From: JAFDVL01 sp043736395
GTDB taxonomy: Bacteria > Acidobacteriota > Blastocatellia > RBC074
Length of the DNA stretch: 18,771 nt
Direction: 5' to 3'
Assembly (NCBI GenBank): GCA_043736395.1
Contig: JAYTCQ010000060.1
Location: 1-18,771, forward strand
Below, one piece after another: positions 15,036 through 18,771 of this stretch. The notes under the pieces are model-generated. The model searched no databases, had not been told where the DNA came from, and saw only the letters and a program-made list of their open reading frames with translations. Within the stretch, counting starts at the first letter, position 1. Each line of letters opens with the position of its first letter. Both the position numbers and the translations under genes were made by a program.

Positions 15036-18000
15036 CTAAACCGATTTATTATCGGAATTAGCGCTTCTATATTCGTGTGAGGAAGGGTTGTCTGGTAAGT
15101 TTAGCGCAGTCAGAAGTGCTGACCGTACTTCCGCCGGCAAGGGGAAAGCGAGCCTATGTAATTCAGACAGAATTTCATCCTGTCGGCTCAAGGCAAGAAT
15201 AGAAATGACCGCGATCCGGACATTATTTTGAGGATGTTCTTTGACTGCGCGCAGCAGTGGTTGTGCTTCTCCTGCTTTCATCATCAGAAGCAATAACGAT
15301 AAAGCATCATAATATTTCTCGTCACTGCTCGTTAAGTGATTGATAGCCTCGTCCGCTAAACCGGAAGTAGCCAGAGCCGCGCCGATTCTTCGGCCTCGAA
15401 CAAAAGAAGCCTCGCGCAAGGCACGCGCAAGAGTGATTGTATGATTGGTACCCAGTTGACCCAGAGCATAAATTGCCCCTTCGCGTACGGCTTGCGAAGG
15501 ATGATCAAAGTCAGCACAAATGGCGTGAAAACGCGCTTCATCATCGCTTAGATTTTCTGCCGAAACAGTTTTCTTAGCTTTATTATTGTGAAGTGAAGAT
15601 TTTGATACCTTGGAAGCAGGGATGCTTGCTGTGCCATTAGAATTACCATGAATAGCGCTGACAGCTCCTATGATTTCCGCATCAATAATTTGATGCTCGC
15701 CACCCTGGTCATGCTCTATCGGTTCCTGATAATAACCTTCATAATAAGCTTCATCCTGCCGCCGTTGCTCCGTTTGATTCAGCACCAGGCCGTAGACGTT
15801 CGCTCCTGCCCCGGCCATTAAGTTCAATGCGTAACGCGCCGTTTTATACTGTGTCTTACCACTATGAACGACCATGATAATTCCATTGGTCATTGAAGAA
15901 AGCAGCACCGCATCGGTAAAGGAAGCAGTCGGCGGCGAATCAATAATGATGTGCGTAAAGTGTGATTGCAGGGTCGTCAGCAGCCGACGCATTTGCTCAG
16001 ACCCTAATAATTCCGCTGGATTGGGCGGCACAGGGCCAGCTGTGAGCAGATGCAAACTCGTATCTTTATACTGTCGAATCATTCCCAGAATCTGATCTTC
16101 GCTGGCTCCTTTGTTCAGGCAGGTGCTAAGCCCCTGATGACGCGTCATCCCGAAAACAGAATGCAGGCGCGGACGTCGCAAGTCAGCATCAATCAATAAA
16201 ACGTTGGCTCCAATTTGCGCCAAACAATATGCCAGATTGACTGCTGTTGTCGTTTTACCTTCACCGGGCCGACTTGATGTGACGAGCAATGTTTTAGGAG
16301 TATCTCCTTGATTTGCGAAGAGAATAGATGTGCGTAACTGCCGGTAACTTTCGGCTAGAGCTGAGTGAGATTCAAGGGTAAATAATTTTCCCGGTTCGAA
16401 TTGGTGATCTCGCAATTGTGACACTGCCGGGATTGTGACCAGCACTGGCACTTGTAGCATTTTTTCCGCTTCATCGCTGGAACTAATGGTATCGTTCAGA
16501 TACTCCATAAACATCGCCAGCCCGAGGCTCGAAAACAGCGAAAAGCAAAATGCCAGTAGGATTCCCTGCCACCGCCGAGGCCCAATGGGCTTATCGGCAG
16601 CCAGCGCGTAATCTATCACGTGAATGTTATTTCGGACGCCCGCCATGACTACATCATTTTCTTTGTAGCGCTGTAATAATCCATCCAGAAGATTCTTATT
16701 CGTTTCAATCTCCTGCTGAATGATACGGTAATTAATAGCCGCTTCATTTTGCGAAAGTGTCTCACCACGTTGTTTGTCAAAATCTTTACGCAACGCCTGT
16801 TCCGCGGCGAGCGACTGACGATATTGCGTCTCGTGGTTGGTTAAGAGCGCTGAGGTTGAACGACTACGCGCATTGCGAACTTCATCTTCCAGGGTCGCAA
16901 TCTGTTGGTTTACTTCTTTAACTTCAGGCCATTCCTCTGTGTTTTCAACCAATAATTGAGCCCGCTTCTGTCGAAATTCCGCTAACCGCGTTTCTATCTC
17001 AATAATCTTTCGGCCTGTATTTTCTTCTGCCAGCGCACTCGCAGCACCAGGCGCCATCGCAGCACGGTAATTCGCTTCTGCGATCTTGCGTTTGTTTTCT
17101 GCTTCGAGCAGCTGTTTATTTAATCCTGTCAGCCGCTCGACGACCGTATTCTGATCTGGATTCAACGAAAGAATTTGATTACTTCGGGCATAATTGATTA
17201 ATCGCTCTTCACTGCTGCGAATTTGGGATTGTAATTCGGCAATCCGCTTTTGCAGGAAATCACCAGTCGTCACATTTGTTTCCGCACGCCGTTCCCAATT
17301 CAGTAACACAAAGGTGTCCGCTATTGTGTTGACAACTTTGGCTGCAATTTCCGGGTCGTGATGTTGATACTGGATTTCGATCAGACGCGTATTATCTCGC
17401 GCATAGCCTAACCGTCTTTCGACCACTGGCTCAATTTGTAATTCCTCTGAAACATCTTTGATAAAAGGAGCTAACCGTCGGGCTTCTGTTACTTCGATCT
17501 GTGAACTCGCAGGAACCTTGTCATTCAATAAAGGGAGCTTGTCTTGAGTTATTTCTTTTGGGGCCGCCTGCCCTGGAGGGCGATTGCTGCCACCGAACGT
17601 CTGCTGTAGCTTCGCCCACCACTTGTCGCGTTCAGGCATTGAGCCAGGGCGCGGAAATGAGGCGTTGTGTTCAATGTCCAAAGTCTTTACAACACGACGC
17701 AGTAAGCCCTGACTGGTCAGAATGCGCAGTTGCGTATTAAAGTAAGCTGGATCGTTCGAAGTTCCATTAACAATGACAGGGTTCTTTGAAGCCGCTCCCT
17801 GGACTGGATTCAGATCTTCTAAATCCACCATGACCAGCGCTTGAGCATCATAAATATTGGGTTTACGAACTAAGTAAACAGTCACTATAGTTGTGATTAA
17901 AATTGTCAATCCACTGATTAACCATAGGTGTTTACGGATTGCTCCCCAGTAATCCCGCACCGGAACCCGACGCTCAGATTCAAACTCCGGACGTTGAACG

Positions 18001-18053
18001 ACTGGCAGTGACGAAGGAGACAAAATAGCTTGCGGTTTTTTTAATTCAAGCAT
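15036..18053 (-). CDS. wzc: Wzc-like co-polymerase/BY-kinase with C-terminal HEAT-repeat domain
   Basis: This 1005-residue inner-membrane protein begins with a Wzz-type chain-length domain: membrane segment 43-62, a periplasmic part with long coiled coils at about 255-460, a PIGP motif (489-492) and a second membrane segment at 497-516. The cytoplasmic tyrosine-kinase domain has Walker A SSRPGEGKTT (593-602, Lys600), Walker A' VLLIDADLRRP (618-628) and Walker B IIIDSPP (702-708). The autophosphorylation cluster is YYEGYY (Tyr770, 771, 774, 775). BY-kinases normally end here. This one continues through a polar linker (780-836) into about four HEAT-like helical repeats (837-988), for example DHPSQAVREGAIYALGQLG (850-868). 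A GAGG lies 5 nt before the ATG. It should control polymer length and gate export with the neighbouring SLBB protein; the HEAT part suggests an added protein partner. Core call is certain, HEAT call is strong. Confidence 0.95.
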   Translation of the reverse strand: MLELKKPQAILSPSSLPVVQRPEFESERRVPVRDYWGAIRKHLWLISGLTILITTIVTVYLVRKPNIYDAQALVMVDLEDLNPVQGAASKNPVIVNGTSNDPAYFNTQLRILTSQGLLRRVVKTLDIEHNASFPRPGSMPERDKWWAKLQQTFGGSNRPPGQAAPKEITQDKLPLLNDKVPASSQIEVTEARRLAPFIKDVSEELQIEPVVERRLGYARDNTRLIEIQYQHHDPEIAAKVVNTIADTFVLLNWERRAETNVTTGDFLQKRIAELQSQIRSSEERLINYARSNQILSLNPDQNTVVERLTGLNKQLLEAENKRKIAEANYRAAMAPGAASALAEENTGRKIIEIETRLAEFRQKRAQLLVENTEEWPEVKEVNQQIATLEDEVRNARSRSTSALLTNHETQYRQSLAAEQALRKDFDKQRGETLSQNEAAINYRIIQQEIETNKNLLDGLLQRYKENDVVMAGVRNNIHVIDYALAADKPIGPRRWQGILLAFCFSLFSSLGLAMFMEYLNDTISSSDEAEKMLQVPVLVTIPAVSQLRDHQFEPGKLFTLESHSALAESYRQLRTSILFANQGDTPKTLLVTSSRPGEGKTTTAVNLAYCLAQIGANVLLIDADLRRPRLHSVFGMTRHQGLSTCLNKGASEDQILGMIRQYKDTSLHLLTAGPVPPNPAELLGSEQMRRLLTTLQSHFTHIIIDSPPTASFTDAVLLSSMTNGIIMVVHSGKTQYKTARYALNLMAGAGANVYGLVLNQTEQRRQDEAYYEGYYQEPIEHDQGGEHQIIDAEIIGAVSAIHGNSNGTASIPASKVSKSSLHNNKAKKTVSAENLSDDEARFHAICADFDHPSQAVREGAIYALGQLGTNHTITLARALREASFVRGRRIGAALATSGLADEAINHLTSSDEKYYDALSLLLLMMKAGEAQPLLRAVKEHPQNNVRIAVISILALSRQDEILSELHRLAFPLPAEVRSALLTALNLPDNPSSHEYRSANSDNKSV

Positions 18054-18056
18054 TTA

Positions 18057-18080
18057 AACCTCAAATATTTGATAAAGGTT
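18057..18080 (-). repeat. Nested inverted repeat covering the wzc ribosome-binding site
   Basis: On the minus strand AACCT (18080-18076) can pair with AGGTT (18061-18057), which contains part of the GAGG ribosome-binding site of wzc. The loop includes the perfect palindrome CAAATATTTG (18062-18071). The stem is short, so any masking of the ribosome-binding site would be weak. Confidence 0.35.
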
Positions 18081-18109
18081 AATCGAACAAAATGGCAGTA
18101 CAGTTCCCC

Positions 18110-18771
18110 CTAACGAATAACAAAAAACGGCATATTGCCTAAGGCGGGGCCCATCGCGCTGTAGATATTACGGAGAAGCCGTTTCCCCCCGGAAACTGTT
18201 ACTTCAACAATGTCGCCGGGCTGCAAGAGCAAATCCGAACTCTTTTTGCGAACGATGTCTTGTAAATTGACAATTAACTCCATTTTGTCGGTTTCTCCCG
18301 ACACTTTCCGAATCACACGAATGCGGTCGGTTTTTGTATCAGGTAACGCCCCCCCGGCCATGGCAATGGCTTCCGTAACTGTGGTTGGCTCGCGGAGTGG
18401 AATAGCGGTGGGCTTAAAAACATTACCAACAACAAAGGCTTGTTGGGCTTCTGGAACTGAAACAATGTCACCAGGCTGAACGTAGGGATTAGATTTTTCT
18501 TCACCCTGCATTGTCTCGGTTAAGTTGAAAATATCGTAATCAGTGACCTCTGCTTGTTCAGACAAAACCCCGCCGGGATTTTCGGGAGCAGCTCCCTGAC
18601 AAGTAAAACGTCGTCCGACGTGTGCGACCTGAACTCGCTTCCCGGCTTTTTCTGTCGGGCCACCAGCTGATGAAATCAATTCCAACAAACGTACGCGCCG
18701 TTGCAATTGAAATCGTCCTGGCTTGTCAACCGCACCAATAACCGCCACGGGTTGGGAATTATATTCTTTGA
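18110..18771 (-). CDS. wza: Wza-like polysaccharide export protein with SLBB domains, C-terminal part (start beyond right edge)
   Basis: The frame is open to the right edge. Seven further codons (KEYNSQP) precede the GTG at 18748 and read straight into VAVIGAVDKPGRF, a typical SLBB-domain strand. That GTG is therefore an internal valine and the true start is outside the window. The visible 220 residues hold two SLBB-like units. The first contains VAVIGAVDKPGRFQL and LLELISSAGG. The second contains VQPGDIVSVPEAQQAFVVG and TVTEAIAMAGG, and is followed by LLLQPGDIVEV (about 30 residues from the end). In Wza-type proteins SLBB domains form the periplasmic ring of the outer-membrane channel that receives polymer from Wzy/Wzc. 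The kinase gene follows after 56 bp, the usual order. The N-terminal export (PES) domain and any lipoprotein signal cannot be seen. Confidence 0.9.
   Translation of the reverse strand, partial: KEYNSQPVAVIGAVDKPGRFQLQRRVRLLELISSAGGPTEKAGKRVQVAHVGRRFTCQGAAPENPGGVLSEQAEVTDYDIFNLTETMQGEEKSNPYVQPGDIVSVPEAQQAFVVGNVFKPTAIPLREPTTVTEAIAMAGGALPDTKTDRIRVIRKVSGETDKMELIVNLQDIVRKKSSDLLLQPGDIVEVTVSGGKRLLRNIYSAMGPALGNMPFFVIR

Noticed and set aside
15041..15055. CCGAT-TTATT-ATCGG inverted repeat at the end of the kinase gene as a terminator
   Set aside because: The stem is only 5 bp, lies mostly inside coding sequence, and is followed by TTTAGTTACA without a U-run. Chance or codon use explains it.
18110..18748. 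Complete 212-residue export protein starting at GTG 18748
   Set aside because: The frame continues in-frame to the window edge and the residues before the GTG (NSQP) belong to the same SLBB strand, so the gene is truncated by the window.

Overview
The window is a large piece of an extracellular-polysaccharide (capsule, EPS or O-antigen) locus. Every gene I can support lies on the minus strand, so transcription runs from the right edge to the left edge. The layout is that of a diderm (Gram-negative) Wzx/Wzy-type system: an SLBB export protein, a Wzc-type co-polymerase/tyrosine kinase, a flippase, a polymerase, glycosyltransferases, a sugar-nucleotide module and an acylation module. Base composition is moderate. 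The style of the left-edge O-antigen-ligase-like protein (PYGTVEPWW), of the kinase and of the DUF4097-type secreted protein resembles Acidobacteriota. That assignment is a guess from recall, not something the sequence proves. I see no rRNA, tRNA, CRISPR, IS element or phage gene.

Region by region, in the direction of transcription. (1) 18771-15036: the C-terminal part of a Wza-like export protein, then a 1005-residue Wzc-like protein that carries an unexpected HEAT-repeat domain after its tyrosine cluster. (2) 14956-10781: flippase (Wzx), polymerase candidate (Wzy) and a GT4 glycosyltransferase, tightly spaced. (3) 10619-8769: a secreted DUF4097-like beta-repeat protein and a 2-oxoglutarate/Fe(II) oxygenase, separated by the longest non-coding gaps of the window (161, 111 and 128 bp). 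(4) 8640-6095: a membrane-anchored SGNH/DltD-like protein and an MBOAT acyltransferase, visibly more AT-rich than the rest; this pair probably acylates the polymer outside the cytoplasm. (5) 6000-399: a second GT4, then three enzymes that turn UDP-GlcNAc into a UDP-2-acetamido-2,6-dideoxy-L-hexose (RmlD-like reductase, CapE/WbjB-like dehydratase, CapG/WbjD-like 2-epimerase), then a WbuB-like transferase that probably uses this sugar. (6) 396-1: the N-terminal 132 codons of an O-antigen-ligase-family membrane protein starting at TTG and running off the left edge.

Working together: UDP-L-QuiNAc or UDP-L-FucNAc is made in the cytoplasm, and a lipid-linked repeat unit is built by at least three GT4 enzymes. 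The initiating phosphoglycosyltransferase is not in the window. Wzx flips the unit, Wzy and/or the ligase-like protein polymerises or transfers it, the Wzc-like kinase and the SLBB protein control length and export, and MBOAT/SGNH decorates the chain. The roles of the oxygenase, the DUF4097 protein and the HEAT domain are open.

The points most worth a second look are the HEAT-repeat fusion on the tyrosine kinase, the oxygenase and secreted beta-repeat protein inside the locus, the cupin-less reductase that points toward L-QuiNAc, the 89-bp overlap between reductase and dehydratase, and a perfect 10-bp inverted repeat between wzc and wzx.
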